Source: an uncultured Prochlorococcus sp.
Lineage (GTDB): Bacteria > Cyanobacteriota > Cyanobacteriia > PCC-6307 > Cyanobiaceae
Length of the DNA stretch: 54,540 nt
Assembly (NCBI GenBank): GCA_902596585.1
Contig: CACJUL010000007.1
Coordinates: forward strand, 1 to 54,540
Direction: 5' to 3'
Shown here: positions 27,601 through 36,294 of the stretch, in pieces
How the letters are laid out: the number at the start of each line of letters is the position of its first letter
How positions within the stretch are numbered: the first letter of the stretch is position 1
The notes under the pieces: generated by a model
What the model saw: the letters and a program-made list of their open reading frames with translations, nothing else
Told to the model about the DNA's origin: nothing
Databases searched by the model: none
Program-made: the position numbers and the translations under genes

Positions 27601-28176
27601 CAATTCTACGTTGACAATTCTATCTTCAATAGAGCCATGATCTTGTATTTCCAGATAAAAATCATCTGCAAATAATTTTTTATACCAAAGAGCTATATCC
27701 TCTGCTACATCAAGTCTTCCTTTTAAAATAGCCTGAGGAATCTCACCACCAAGACAAGCAGTAGAAACTATAAGGCCGTCTTTATATTTATTTAAAAGAA
27801 ATTTATCAATACATGGTCTAGAAAATATTCCTCGACCTCTCATCCCATTTAAGTGACTAATTGTGGTTAACTTTACGAGATTCTTATAGCCGGTTTGATT
27901 TTTAGCTAAAACCACCAAATGATATCTTTTTTCTTTTTTGGGTTGAGGATCGTAGATAGAACCATTAATCACATACATTTCATTACCAATAATTGGTTTT
28001 ATGCCTTTCTCTTTACACTTCTTGACTAAATCAAGTACTCCATACATGACTCCATGGTCTGTTAGAGCAATAGACTCCATTCCAAGATCAGAAGCTCTTT
28101 CTACAATTTTTGAAATTTGACTTGCACCATCAAGCAGACTGTAGTCGCTATGATTGTGAAGCGAAACAAAACCCAT
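24679..28176 (-). CDS. dnaE: DNA polymerase III alpha subunit, intein-free
   Basis: Replicative polymerase. From ATG 28176 it has 1165 residues. Visible are the PHP domain (SLHNHSDYSLLDG), the palm with PGRGSAAGSLVAYAL and MPDIDTDFCIDRR, LYRPGPLDAGLIPKF, the finger region DLLRRAMGKKK, and C-terminal HhH, OB and tau-binding parts. A TTG two codons upstream (28182) is an alternative start; the ATG fits the family N-terminus. At EYCFNKSHS, where many cyanobacteria split dnaE with the trans-splicing intein (Cys+1), the gene here is continuous through Cys758. Confidence 0.97.
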   Translation of the reverse strand: MGFVSLHNHSDYSLLDGASQISKIVERASDLGMESIALTDHGVMYGVLDLVKKCKEKGIKPIIGNEMYVINGSIYDPQPKKEKRYHLVVLAKNQTGYKNLVKLTTISHLNGMRGRGIFSRPCIDKFLLNKYKDGLIVSTACLGGEIPQAILKGRLDVAEDIALWYKKLFADDFYLEIQDHGSIEDRIVNVELLKIGKKHQIKVIATNDAHYISNMDVESHDALLCVLTGKLISDEKRLRYTGTEYIKSENEMLELFKDHIDDESIEEAVNNTFEISQKIEVFDLFGKYRMPKFPIVDEKDSFSLLTKLSNEGLLKRLKKNDLSEIDQIYIERLSSELKIIKNMGFPDYFLVVWDYIKFARDNCIPVGPGRGSAAGSLVAYALQITNIDPVEHGLLFERFLNPARKSMPDIDTDFCIDRRNEVIEYVTDRYGEDKVAQIITFNKMTSKAVLKDVARVLDIPYGEADKLAKLIPVVRGKPYKLKEMIEKNSPSQEFREKYINDNRVKRWIDLALRIEGTNKTYGVHAAGVVIASDPLDELVPLQRNNEGQIITQYSMDDIESLGLLKMDFLGLKNLTMIEKTVSLINQSTGKTINIDELPQNDVKTFELIGRGDLEGIFQLESSGMKQVVKDFKPNSLEDISSILALYRPGPLDAGLIPKFINRKNGNEKVDFPHPFIKSILTETYGIMVYQEQIMKIAQDLAGYSLGDADLLRRAMGKKKVSEMVKHRNIFVSGSMKKGVNEKLANDLFDQMVLFAEYCFNKSHSTAYGAVTYQTAFLKAHFPVAYMAALLSVNSGSTDKMQRYISNCYSMGIEVISPSINFSGTDFTIKNNQILFGLSAIKNLGESAIRNIIENRNNFGRFKSLSDLCDRLPSNVLNKRNIESLIHCGALDEFSNNNNRAQLLSDLEHVIDWATSRNRDRLSGQGNLFDSKEEFSDVAFSDSQLAKVDDYTLIEKLKLEKQLLGFYLSDHPLKHLAQPAKLVSPTCISQLEELKDRTKVSLVGMIPELKQITTRKGDRMAIVQLEDLSGNCEAVVFPKTYIRLSEFLLTDTRLLVWGTIDKKSDKTQLIIDDCREIDNLKLLIINLEHSQASDVRVQNTLRDCLVKFKPDKGKCGIKIPVLAAVRYKNNITYVKFGDQFCVGDINGACKLLEDKSFKINLKSLVS

Positions 28177-28259
28177 ATTCAATCAATTTATATATATAAA
28201 ATAGAGAAAATTTAAAAAAAATCTATACTTTTTGGTTACAAATTAATTATTAATACAAT

Positions 28260-29708
28260 TTAGAATAATGGTTTTTTTTTGATAACTTGTGCATCATTTT
28301 CAAAAATATTTGCTGCATTCAATATTTTATTCTCTTCAAGTACGTTACCTATTAGTTGAAGACCTATGGGTAATCCTTTTTTATCAAAACCACAAGGAAT
28401 ACTAATGGCTGGAAGTCCAGCCAAATTTACAGGGACAGTTAATAGATCAGATAAATACATAGACAGTGGATCATTAGCAAAGTCTCCTTTTAGAAAAGCT
28501 GTAGTTGGACATGTCGGGGTTAATAAAATATCCACTTTACTAAATGCATCATCAAAATCTTTTCTTATTAAAGTTCTAATTTTTTGTGCTTTTTTGTAAT
28601 AGGCATCACTGTATCCAGCCGATAAAGCATAAGTTCCTATTAAAATTCTTCTTTGCACTTCATCTCCAAATCCCTCAGCACGACTTTTAGAAGTCATATC
28701 TAAAAGATTCGAACCTTCGTTAGTTCTGTAACCATATTTAACTCCATCGTATCTAGCTAAATTTGCGGAAGCTTCTGATGGAGCAATTACATAATATGTC
28801 GCGATTCCCTCGTTAAACATAGGGCATTCAACATCAATTATTTCGGCTCCTAAATTTCTAAATCTTTCAACTCCAGAAAGAACTGATTCTTTAACTTCAG
28901 GATCAAGACCTTCATGTTCAAAACATTCTTTAATGATTCCTATTTTTAAATCTTTTATAGATTTATTCAAATCTTTTAAATAATTTGGAACTGGTTTATC
29001 AAGACATGTTGAGTCAAGTGGGTCTTTCCCAGATATTTCATAAAGGATTTCAGCGGCATCTGAAACAGTATTTGTAATTGGACCAATTTGATCGAGGGAG
29101 CTAGCAAATGCTACCAATCCCCATCTACTTACTCTTCCATAAGTAGGCTTTAATCCAACTACACCACAAAAAGAAGCTGGTTGTCTTATGGATCCTCCAG
29201 TATCTGAACCTATAGCTGCTGCACAAAATCCAGCGGCAACTGAAGCAGCACTGCCTCCTGAACTACCTCCAGGAACTCTATTAACATCCCAAGGATTTGA
29301 TGTTACACCAAAAACAGAGGTTTCAGTAGAACTGCCCATGGCAAATTCATCCAAATTTGTCTTACCTAAAAAAATGCCACCTGAAGACCATAATTTACTT
29401 GAGACTGTAGATTCATAAGGAGAAACAAATGGTTTGAGCATATTACTGGCACAAGTAGTTGCAACACCCTTAGTACAAATATTATCTTTAATTGCTATTG
29501 GAATTCCTGCAAGAGGAGGTAGTTTTTCTCCATTTTGAATTAACTTATCAATAGTCTCAGCCTGTGAGAATGCATTATGTTTTGTGGTACAGATGTATGA
29601 ATTAATTACTGGATCTTTAGAATCAATTTTTAAAAAAAAATCTTTTATTAATTCTGTTACAGAAATATTTTTGCTATTGATTTCCTTTCTTAAAGAATTA
29701 AAATCCAT
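28260..29708 (-). CDS. gatA: glutamyl-tRNA(Gln) amidotransferase subunit A
   Basis: The amidase subunit of GatCAB, which converts Glu-tRNA(Gln) to Gln-tRNA(Gln) using glutamine as ammonia donor. The 482-aa protein has the complete Ser-cisSer-Lys triad: Lys74 (PIAIKDNI), Ser149 ([10 protein letters not shown]) and Ser173 ([13 protein letters not shown]). Spacings match those of characterised GatA. Length is normal. It lies upstream of dnaE on the same strand with a 77-base gap after its stop. Confidence 0.97.
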   Translation of the reverse strand: MDFNSLRKEINSKNISVTELIKDFFLKIDSKDPVINSYICTTKHNAFSQAETIDKLIQNGEKLPPLAGIPIAIKDNICTKGVATTCASNMLKPFVSPYESTVSSKLWSSGGIFLGKTNLDEFAMGSSTETSVFGVTSNPWDVNRVPGGSSGGSAASVAAGFCAAAIGSDTGGSIRQPASFCGVVGLKPTYGRVSRWGLVAFASSLDQIGPITNTVSDAAEILYEISGKDPLDSTCLDKPVPNYLKDLNKSIKDLKIGIIKECFEHEGLDPEVKESVLSGVERFRNLGAEIIDVECPMFNEGIATYYVIAPSEASANLARYDGVKYGYRTNEGSNLLDMTSKSRAEGFGDEVQRRILIGTYALSAGYSDAYYKKAQKIRTLIRKDFDDAFSKVDILLTPTCPTTAFLKGDFANDPLSMYLSDLLTVPVNLAGLPAISIPCGFDKKGLPIGLQLIGNVLEENKILNAANIFENDAQVIKKKPLF

Positions 29709-29732
29709 TTCTAAATATAATTTTTTTAATAA

Positions 29733-29984
29733 TCAAGACGTTAATGGTTCTTCTTTTTTGCAGCGAACAATACTATGTTTAATTTCAGTAGAACCTTCAT
29801 CATTAAGATCTTTAATAAAAGAAGGTATATTTTCTCTTAAGCTACGTTTTGTAAGAAATGGTCCATACCAATAAGTCGTTGCAGTATCAATTGACTCTAT
29901 TTTTGACCACCAAGCCAATCCAAGTTTGTTTCCAAAATTTCTAATCAATTTAGTAGATCTTGATAGATCGAAAATTCTTGTCAA
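29733..29984 (-). CDS. DUF1816 small protein
   Basis: An 83-aa soluble protein with the pattern LGLAWWSKIESIDTATTYWYGPFLTK, a helix ending in DLNDEGSTEI, and a C-terminal CKKEEPLT. This agrees with the cyanobacterial DUF1816 family, distantly similar to phycobilisome linker-like small domains. Function unknown. The start given is TTG; an internal TTG thirteen codons later (at LIRNFG) would give a shorter form closer to the usual family N-terminus. Confidence 0.78.
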   Translation of the reverse strand: MTRIFDLSRSTKLIRNFGNKLGLAWWSKIESIDTATTYWYGPFLTKRSLRENIPSFIKDLNDEGSTEIKHSIVRCKKEEPLTS

Positions 29985-30095
29985 ATTCTATACAATTTTG
30001 TAGTAAAAATTCAATAAATTATCATTAAATATATAAATGTATTGAAACAACAATATTTAAGAAAACTATAGTTAAGTGGATTCTTAAAAAGTAAA

Positions 30096-31091
30096 TTACT
30101 TACTTGTTAGATGAAAAAGTGATATTGCAGCAGCCACAGATGCATTTAAACTTGATGTTTTACCTTTAAGAGGAATTCTTAAAAGAAAATCGCATTTTTT
30201 TTGTGTTAGCAAAGAGATTCCTTTATCTTCAGATCCGACTATTAATACCAAAGGAGTTTTTTCATGAAACTTTGAAATCGAAAATGGACCATCTCCAGAT
30301 AAACCCACAATCATGAAACCATTTTTCTTCAGCTCATCTAGTGCCCTATTCAAATTAACAACTCTACTAACCGGGAGATGTTCCAATGCTCCTGCTGCAA
30401 CTTTGGCGACAGTACCCGTTAAGCCAGCAGATCTCCTTTGAGGAATGATAATACCCTTGCAATCAAATGCTTCGGCTGATCTTATAATTGCACCAACATT
30501 ATGTGGATCAGTGATTCCGTCTAAAGCGAGAATTATAGGATTTGCAGAGTTGTTTTTAGATAATTTTATTAAGTCTAATAGAGATAAAGTTTTAGAACAC
30601 GCTAACTGTAATGCGACTCCTTGATGAGAAGCACCACAGGTCAATTGCGAAAGTCTATTCCAAGAAACTTCTTCAACAAGAACACCTTTTGATTTAAGAT
30701 CTTTGAGTAAAATATAGAATTTTTCTGAAGAAAAGATTTCTGATGTACACCAAATTCTATTAATAGCTCTTTCATTTACAAAAGCCTCAAAAACAGAATG
30801 TTTACCCCATATCCAATCGTCAAAATTTTTTTTATTTGAACTATCTTGATAACTATCAGATACTTTATTAGAAAGTCCGATATTAGGTTTAGTTCTTAAA
30901 TTTCTTCTTTTAAAAGTGGAAATGTTATTTTTATTAGTATCAATTTGATTATTCGAGTTTTTATTTTTATATGAATTGATCAAATATCTATTATTTTTTT
31001 TTGAAGAATTTGTATTTTTAGAGTTTGAATTAGTACTCAACTTGAACTGCTTACCATTTTTATCAGAAAAATTTTTGGACGATTTTTTCAT
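30096..31091 (-). CDS. rlmB: TrmH/SpoU-family 23S rRNA 2'-O-methyltransferase with disordered N-terminal extension
   Basis: A 331-aa SPOUT enzyme, probably methylating Gm2251 (RlmB) in the peptidyl transferase loop. From about residue 90 the sequence is standard: WIWGKHSVFEAF, the substrate-binding CGASHQGVALQ, ALDGITDPHNVGAIIRSAEAF, VGSEDKGIS and IPLKGKTSSLNASVAAAISLF. The first 90 residues are almost entirely Asn, Lys and Ser and should be disordered. Adjacent to mrnC (3 bases), an order seen in cyanobacteria, which supports a ribosome-maturation role. RlmB versus another TrmH paralogue is not fully certain. Confidence 0.88.
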   Translation of the reverse strand: MKKSSKNFSDKNGKQFKLSTNSNSKNTNSSKKNNRYLINSYKNKNSNNQIDTNKNNISTFKRRNLRTKPNIGLSNKVSDSYQDSSNKKNFDDWIWGKHSVFEAFVNERAINRIWCTSEIFSSEKFYILLKDLKSKGVLVEEVSWNRLSQLTCGASHQGVALQLACSKTLSLLDLIKLSKNNSANPIILALDGITDPHNVGAIIRSAEAFDCKGIIIPQRRSAGLTGTVAKVAAGALEHLPVSRVVNLNRALDELKKNGFMIVGLSGDGPFSISKFHEKTPLVLIVGSEDKGISLLTQKKCDFLLRIPLKGKTSSLNASVAAAISLFHLTSK

Positions 31092-31094
31092 AAA

Positions 31095-31493
31095 TCATTG
31101 CATATTTAATTCAAGATATTCAAAAAGAGTTGATAACCTTTGAGGGTCCTTTAGAAAAAGCCAGCCTATAAGTGTTTCAAAACCAGTTGCTCTTGAATAT
31201 ATAGAAGGGTCTGAAGATTTTGGATATCTCTTTGTTTTATTTCTAGCACGTCTAATCAAATCTAATTCATTTGCACTTAATAAATGTTCAATATGACTTA
31301 AAGATTTTGATTGAGATTTTGCTTTAACTTCATTAACCACAGACAAATGAAGTTCTTTTGATTTCAAAGGAAAATGGACATGTCTTAGTCTTTGATGTAG
31401 TTCCCATACAGAATCCCCAAGCCAAGCAAGTTGAATGACTCCTATTTCTTCAGGAGATCCATATGGAACCAAGTTTTGAATCCAATAATTCAA
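31095..31493 (-). CDS. mrnC: Mini-ribonuclease III
   Basis: A 132-aa RNase III catalytic domain without a dsRNA-binding domain, the form that trims 23S rRNA ends. Visible are QLAWLGDSVWELHQRLRHV with the catalytic acidic residues and a C-terminal ATGFETLIGWLFLKDPQRL (second acidic cluster region). It starts at TTG 31493, which overlaps the TGA of the STAS gene as TTGA, so translation is probably coupled. Followed by rlmB after 3 bases. Confidence 0.9.
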   Translation of the reverse strand: MNYWIQNLVPYGSPEEIGVIQLAWLGDSVWELHQRLRHVHFPLKSKELHLSVVNEVKAKSQSKSLSHIEHLLSANELDLIRRARNKTKRYPKSSDPSIYSRATGFETLIGWLFLKDPQRLSTLFEYLELNMQ

Positions 31494-31852
31494 ATTTTTA
31501 AATAAGTTAATGCATCATCAAGAGTAGATTTTAAGTTAAGAAAATCTCCTAAACGTACAAGTTTAATTGTTTGTGCAACTCTCGAATTACCAACAACTGA
31601 GAAACCTAACTTTAACTTTTTACATTCTTTAGAGGTCTGAACAAGAGCCCCAAGCCCCGATGAATCAAGAAAATCTATTTTCGTAAGGTCAATAACTAAT
31701 GGAATCTCATTTTTTATATTATTGGTAACGAAAGTCTTAAATTGTTTTTCTGAGAAGGCATCAAGTTGGCCTTTAAAAGTAAAAACAATGATATTTGTTC
31801 TTACATCAATGTTTCCTCTTAAAGAAACCGTTAGTTTCTGGAAATCTTCTAT
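31490..31852 (-). CDS. STAS-domain anti-anti-sigma factor with apparent non-canonical start
   Basis: A 120-aa STAS protein of the SpoIIAA/RsbV type. Visible are IIVFTFKGQLDAFSEKQF, PLVIDLTKIDFLDSSGLGAL with the phosphorylatable Ser in DSSG, and FSVVGNSRVAQTIKLV; the frame is intact over the whole domain. No ATG, GTG or TTG exists in frame before the domain. A TAA closes the frame upstream, followed by ATC and ATA codons. GGAGGA lies 8 bases before the ATA (5 before the ATC), so initiation at ATA 31852 or ATC 31855 is inferred. The stop overlaps mrnC. The HATPase at 7099-7533 is a plausible kinase partner. Confidence 0.88.
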   Translation of the reverse strand: MEDFQKLTVSLRGNIDVRTNIIVFTFKGQLDAFSEKQFKTFVTNNIKNEIPLVIDLTKIDFLDSSGLGALVQTSKECKKLKLGFSVVGNSRVAQTIKLVRLGDFLNLKSTLDDALTYLKI

Positions 31853-31860
31853 GATTTAAT

Positions 31861-31866
31861 TCCTCC
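31861..31866 (-). promoter_or_regulatory. strong Shine-Dalgarno of the STAS gene
   Basis: The minus strand reads GGAGGA here, a near-perfect Shine-Dalgarno in a genome where most neighbouring genes show none. Eight bases separate it from ATA (31852-31850) and five from ATC (31855-31853). It fixes translation initiation to this point although no canonical start codon follows. Confidence 0.7.
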
Positions 31867-31916
31867 AAAAAATTAATGTATCAAATGTAATTATCAAATC
31901 AAAAGATAACAATATG

Positions 31917-33056
31917 TCAACATCTTTCTAACATTAGAGAAACAAATTTATTAAATAAATAATCTGAATCATGTGGACCTGGTCCAGCTTCAGGATGATA
32001 TTGAACGCTAAAAATAGGCTTGTTCTTGACTTCCAATCCTGCCACGGTTTTATCGTTAAGATTATAGTGAGTAATATTAACTATATCCTTTAAAAGAGAA
32101 TTAGGGTCAATAGCAAAACCATGATTTTGACTAGTAATCTCAATTTGATTATTTATTCCACAAGGATGATTTAGACCACGATGTCCAAATGGAAGTTTAT
32201 AAGTTGAACCTCCTAAAGCTAATCCAAATATTTGATGACCAAGACAAATTCCGAACATAGGTATTTCGCCATAATCAATAAGTGATCTTGCTAATTCTAT
32301 ACCTTCTTTAACTGTAGAAGGATCTCCTGGACCATTTGAGAAAAATACTCCATTAGGTTTTTTGGAAAGAACATCTTCGAAAGAAGATTGAGAGGGTAAA
32401 ACTAGAATTTCACAACCATGGGAAACTAATCTATTTAAAATTGATTTTTTTATCCCAAAATCAATTGCTATTATTTTTAATTTTTTAGTATTTTCTGAGT
32501 AACGTTTTCTAACGTCAAAATCCGTTTCTGAATGCTTTTGCCAAAAATATTGCTCTTTTGTGGAAACTTCTTTTGATAAATTTAAACCTTCCATCTTTGG
32601 AGTTTCATGAATTATTTTTAAACAGGTTTCTATATCTTTATCTTCAGAGGTAAGGAGACCATTCATTGAGCCATTAGATCTTAGGATTTTAACAAGCGCT
32701 CTTGTATCAATTCCGTAAAGACCAATTACGTTTTTCTCAATTAACCATTCATCAAAATTTTTTAAAGATCTCCAATTACTATTATTTGATGAATAATTTC
32801 TAACAATTATTCCTTTAACACTAATATTTGATTCTGAATCATCAAAATTAATACCTGTATTTCCAATTTCTGGGTAAGTAAAAGTTAATATTTGTCCAAA
32901 ATAGCTAGGATCAGTAATAACTTCCTGATATCCAGTCATTCCTGTATTAAAAACTATTTCACCAACAGCAGTGCCCGAAGCTCCGAAAGAAAATCCTGGA
33001 AATACAATTCCATTACTTAAAACTAATTTCGCATTTTTTTTATAAGGATTAATCAT
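31917..33056 (-). CDS. carA: carbamoyl-phosphate synthase small subunit
   Basis: The glutaminase subunit that feeds ammonia to CarB for arginine and pyrimidine synthesis. From ATG 33056 it has 379 residues. Class I glutamine amidotransferase triad: Cys271 (FGICLGHQ), His354 and Glu356 (QYHPEAGPG). The N-terminal domain has FNTGMTGYQEVITDPSY. An in-frame start at 33116 would add 20 residues and overlap trpD by 46 bases; the later ATG fits the family N-terminus (KLVLSNGIVF) and leaves a 14-base gap. Confidence 0.95.
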   Translation of the reverse strand: MINPYKKNAKLVLSNGIVFPGFSFGASGTAVGEIVFNTGMTGYQEVITDPSYFGQILTFTYPEIGNTGINFDDSESNISVKGIIVRNYSSNNSNWRSLKNFDEWLIEKNVIGLYGIDTRALVKILRSNGSMNGLLTSEDKDIETCLKIIHETPKMEGLNLSKEVSTKEQYFWQKHSETDFDVRKRYSENTKKLKIIAIDFGIKKSILNRLVSHGCEILVLPSQSSFEDVLSKKPNGVFFSNGPGDPSTVKEGIELARSLIDYGEIPMFGICLGHQIFGLALGGSTYKLPFGHRGLNHPCGINNQIEITSQNHGFAIDPNSLLKDIVNITHYNLNDKTVAGLEVKNKPIFSVQYHPEAGPGPHDSDYLFNKFVSLMLERC

Positions 33057-33070
33057 CAATTGGTAATCAA

Positions 33071-34105
33071 TTAATTTGTAGATAAGTATGTTTTTAAAAG
33101 TAAAAATTTTTCCCAAGGACTTCCACGATTAATTGATAGTAATGCCTTTTTAAAGCCTTCATGTAAATCATCCTCAATTCGAGCTGCCCAAAGAACTAAT
33201 GCGGTATTTAAAGCAACAACATCCTTATGCGATTTCAAACCAGAACCATTCAAAACAGACTTTAATATTTCCTCATTAGAATCATTAGTACCAACAACAA
33301 GTTCTTCGTTTGAAATATTTTCATGATTAAAATCTAAGATATTTATTTTTGAAAATCTTAATTCACCATTTTCAACAAAAACTAATTTATTATCTCCTTG
33401 AAGTGAGGCCTCATCGAGACCGCCCGAACCATGAACTACTATTGCTCTATTCATACCCATTTTTAATAGTGCACTAGCCATAGGCCTTAAAAGATCTTCT
33501 GATGCAACACCTAAGACTTGAGCATTTGGCCTTAAAGGGTTTACCAACGGTCCTAGTTGATTAAATACAGTCCTTATGCCAAGTGCCTTTCGCAATGGTG
33601 CAAGTTTTATTAAAGATTTATGCCAAACTGGTGCGAACAAAAAAGTTATTCCAATTTCATTGACAGCTGAAACTACTTTTTCAAGTGAACAACTTAAATT
33701 TAAACCAAGATTCAACAAAACATCTGCTGAACCTACTTTCCCACTAGCACTTTTGTTGCCATGTTTAGCAATCTTTACTCCACAGGATGACGCTACAAAT
33801 GCTACTGCAGTGGAAATATTAAATGTATTTGCACCATCACCTCCAGTTCCACAAGTGTCAACCATAAAAATATTGGGTCGTTCAACAGGTAATTTGCATA
33901 CATTCAAGAGCTCCTCAGCCATAGAACTGAGTTCTAAACCTGTACAACCTTTGGATCTTAAAGCGCTTAAAAAAGCACCTGTTTGAACATCAGATATTTC
34001 ATCATTAAGCCATCTTTTCATTAAAGAACTTGCATTTATAGCATCAAGGTTCGAACCTTCTAACAAATTATTTAGAATTTCGACGTTAGAAAGATTAGAA
34101 GACAT
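33071..34105 (-). CDS. trpD: anthranilate phosphoribosyltransferase
   Basis: Transfers phosphoribose from PRPP to anthranilate in tryptophan synthesis. The 344-aa protein has the PRPP-binding [18 protein letters not shown] (83-100), [35 protein letters not shown] and [13 protein letters not shown]. All the usual motifs are intact. It precedes carA on the same strand, so tryptophan and carbamoyl-phosphate synthesis genes share a transcript by location only. Confidence 0.97.
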   Translation of the reverse strand: MSSNLSNVEILNNLLEGSNLDAINASSLMKRWLNDEISDVQTGAFLSALRSKGCTGLELSSMAEELLNVCKLPVERPNIFMVDTCGTGGDGANTFNISTAVAFVASSCGVKIAKHGNKSASGKVGSADVLLNLGLNLSCSLEKVVSAVNEIGITFLFAPVWHKSLIKLAPLRKALGIRTVFNQLGPLVNPLRPNAQVLGVASEDLLRPMASALLKMGMNRAIVVHGSGGLDEASLQGDNKLVFVENGELRFSKINILDFNHENISNEELVVGTNDSNEEILKSVLNGSGLKSHKDVVALNTALVLWAARIEDDLHEGFKKALLSINRGSPWEKFLLLKTYLSTN

Positions 34106-34137
34106 TTATTGATTTAATAAATTTTTCAAGAGTAATT

Positions 34138-34434
34138 TTAATTTGAAGTGTCAAAACCAGACCCAACTAAATCTTTATTTGTATTAATAGGTCTAAAACT
34201 TTTTGACCAAATATTTTTTGTTTTTGAAAAAAGTTCATTTTTAGTAACCTTCCAAAAATTTAGTATCTTTTCGATATCGTTTTTAATTTCAATTTCACCA
34301 GGAAAATTATTATAGCGATTTATTAATCTAGCTAAATTAATATAGTCAATATCCTCTGGTTTTTCATTAGTAATAAGAGAATCTATAATATTTTTATCTG
34401 TTGCATGTAATGGATGAGTTTGTTGGTTACTCAT
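34138..34434 (-). CDS. DUF3288-like cyanobacterial protein
   Basis: A 98-aa soluble protein beginning MSNQQTHPLHATDKNIIDSL. Further features are INLARLINRYNNFPGEIEIKNDIEKIL and WKVTKNELFSKTKNIW. The pattern (DKxIIDxL, arginine-rich RLxxRYxxFPG, acidic helix) resembles cyanobacterial DUF3288. An upstream in-frame ATG at 34452 adds six residues; I prefer the ATG at 34434. Function unknown. It lies 32 bases before trpD on the same strand. Confidence 0.7.
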   Translation of the reverse strand: MSNQQTHPLHATDKNIIDSLITNEKPEDIDYINLARLINRYNNFPGEIEIKNDIEKILNFWKVTKNELFSKTKNIWSKSFRPINTNKDLVGSGFDTSN

Positions 34435-34514
34435 AAAAAAATACTGAATCATTTATAAAAGTAGCTCACAAATTTAAAAATGAAACATTATCTTAATCAT
34501 ATCGGCAAAATTAA

Positions 34515-36260
34515 ATGAAGAATTTAAAGTTTAAAGTTATATCTAATTATCTTAGACCATACAAAAAGGAATTTCTATTTGGAGCTTTTGCGCTCTTATT
34601 AGTAAATATTCTTAGCGTTTTAATACCATTGGAAGTTAAAAACATAATTGACCAATTGCAAAACGGTTTCTCTACAGATTTTGTTATTTCCAAATCATTA
34701 TGGTTAATTTTATTAGCAACTTCTATGGGTTTAATAAGACTTTTTTCAAGACAAATAGTCTTTGGCATAGGAAGAAAGGTTGAGGTTAATCTTAGGCAGA
34801 AACTTTTTGATCATTTGCTTATTCAGGATCCAGAATGGATACAAAAAAAAGGCAGTGGAGACATTATAAGTAGAGCTACAAGTGATGTAGAGAACATAAG
34901 AAGACTATTGGGTTTTACGATATTAAGTTTATGCAATATTGTCTTAGCTTATTCATTTACAATTCCATCAATGTTTTCAATTAATAAAACATTAACCATA
35001 TCAGCATTAATGATATTTCCTTTCATACTTGGAATTGTAAGCTTATTTGGGGGTAGGATGGTTAAACAAAGAAAAGCTCAACAAGAATCATTATCCAAAC
35101 TAAGTGATTTAATACAAGAAGATCTTTCAGGCATAAGTGCTATCAAAATTTATGCTCAGGAAAATGCTGAGAAGAAAGAATTTAATATACATAATGAAGC
35201 TTATCGAAATTCCGCAATAAAACTTGCAAGAACAGCAAGTACCCTGTTCCCATTACTGCAAGGTATATCATCAATTTCATTATTAATTTTATTAAGCTTA
35301 GGAACTTTTCAAATAAGTAATGGATTTATTTCAATTGGTGGTTTAGTAGCACTTATTCTTTATGTCGAAAGACTTGTTTTCCCAACAGCTCTATTGGGTT
35401 TCACATTAAATACTTTTCAACTCGGTCAGGTAAGTTTAGATCGTGTTGAAGAAATTCTCCAGAACAAACCTAATATTGTAGATAGTGCAAATTCAAATTT
35501 TTTAAAAGAAAAAGTAAAAGGATTGTTAGAAGCAAAAGATTTAACGATAAAATATCCAGGATCTAAATTTAACTCATTAAATAATCTTAACTTTAAAATT
35601 AATCCAGGAGAACTTATTGCAATTGTTGGTCCTGTAGGTTGTGGCAAAACAACATTAGCAAAATCTCTTGGAAGAACCATTGAAATTCCAGACGGCCAAT
35701 TATTTTTAGATAAAATTGATATAAAGAAAATTAAATTAGAAGAACTTAGAAAAAATATATCTATCGTACCTCAAGAAGCATTCTTATTTACATCTACAAT
35801 TTCAGAAAATCTACGATTTGGAGAACCTAAAGCCTCTAAATCGTTAGTCAAGCAGAGTGCCACAAAAGCAGGGTTAATTGATGATATTAATAATTTTCCT
35901 AAAAAGTTTAAAACAGTAGTTGGCGAAAGAGGTATCACTTTAAGTGGTGGTCAAAGACAAAGAACTGCTCTTGGTAGGGCATTACTTGTAAATTCTCCTG
36001 TTGTAATTCTTGATGATGCTTTGGCAAGCGTAGACAACAAAACAGCCGCTAGAATAATAGATGAAATGAGAGAAAAAAGTGACAATACAATTTTAATGAT
36101 AAGCCACCAACTATCAGTAGCTGCAACTTGTGACAGAGTTTTGGTAATGGATAAAGGAGAAATAGTACAAGAAGGTAATCATAAAGATTTAGTAAAAAAG
36201 AGAGGGCTATATAAACAACTATGGGAAAGAGAAATAGCAACTAATATTGTTAAGAGCTAA
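34515..36260 (+). CDS. ABC exporter, fused permease and ATPase (MsbA/MDR type)
   Basis: A 581-aa half-transporter. Six spans occupy residues about 17-300, with QDPEWIQKKGSGDIISRATSDVENIR as the coupling-helix region. The nucleotide-binding domain has Walker A IVGPVGCGKTTLAK, Q-loop SIVPQEAFLFTSTISENL, signature LSGGQRQR, Walker B VVILDDALASVD and the H-loop ISHQ. It should export a hydrophobic compound or lipid from the inner membrane as a homodimer. Substrate unknown. A long-form start of msrA overlaps its 3' end. Confidence 0.93.
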   Translation: MKNLKFKVISNYLRPYKKEFLFGAFALLLVNILSVLIPLEVKNIIDQLQNGFSTDFVISKSLWLILLATSMGLIRLFSRQIVFGIGRKVEVNLRQKLFDHLLIQDPEWIQKKGSGDIISRATSDVENIRRLLGFTILSLCNIVLAYSFTIPSMFSINKTLTISALMIFPFILGIVSLFGGRMVKQRKAQQESLSKLSDLIQEDLSGISAIKIYAQENAEKKEFNIHNEAYRNSAIKLARTASTLFPLLQGISSISLLILLSLGTFQISNGFISIGGLVALILYVERLVFPTALLGFTLNTFQLGQVSLDRVEEILQNKPNIVDSANSNFLKEKVKGLLEAKDLTIKYPGSKFNSLNNLNFKINPGELIAIVGPVGCGKTTLAKSLGRTIEIPDGQLFLDKIDIKKIKLEELRKNISIVPQEAFLFTSTISENLRFGEPKASKSLVKQSATKAGLIDDINNFPKKFKTVVGERGITLSGGQRQRTALGRALLVNSPVVILDDALASVDNKTAARIIDEMREKSDNTILMISHQLSVAATCDRVLVMDKGEIVQEGNHKDLVKKRGLYKQLWEREIATNIVKS

Positions 36261-36294
36261 AAAATATAAAACTTATGATGTAAAAATTAAAAAT

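Noticed and set aside
33057-33116. Twenty extra N-terminal residues for carA
   Set aside because: They would overlap trpD by 46 bases and do not match the family N-terminus; ATG 33056 is better.
33576-33986. 136-aa plus-strand ORF inside trpD
   Set aside because: Mirror of a well-conserved trpD reading frame with no motif, ribosome site or promoter of its own.
28690-34060. GGTTCGAACC-like T-arm sequences in gatA and trpD as extra tRNAs
   Set aside because: They lie within conserved coding sequence and no acceptor or anticodon stems can be folded around them.
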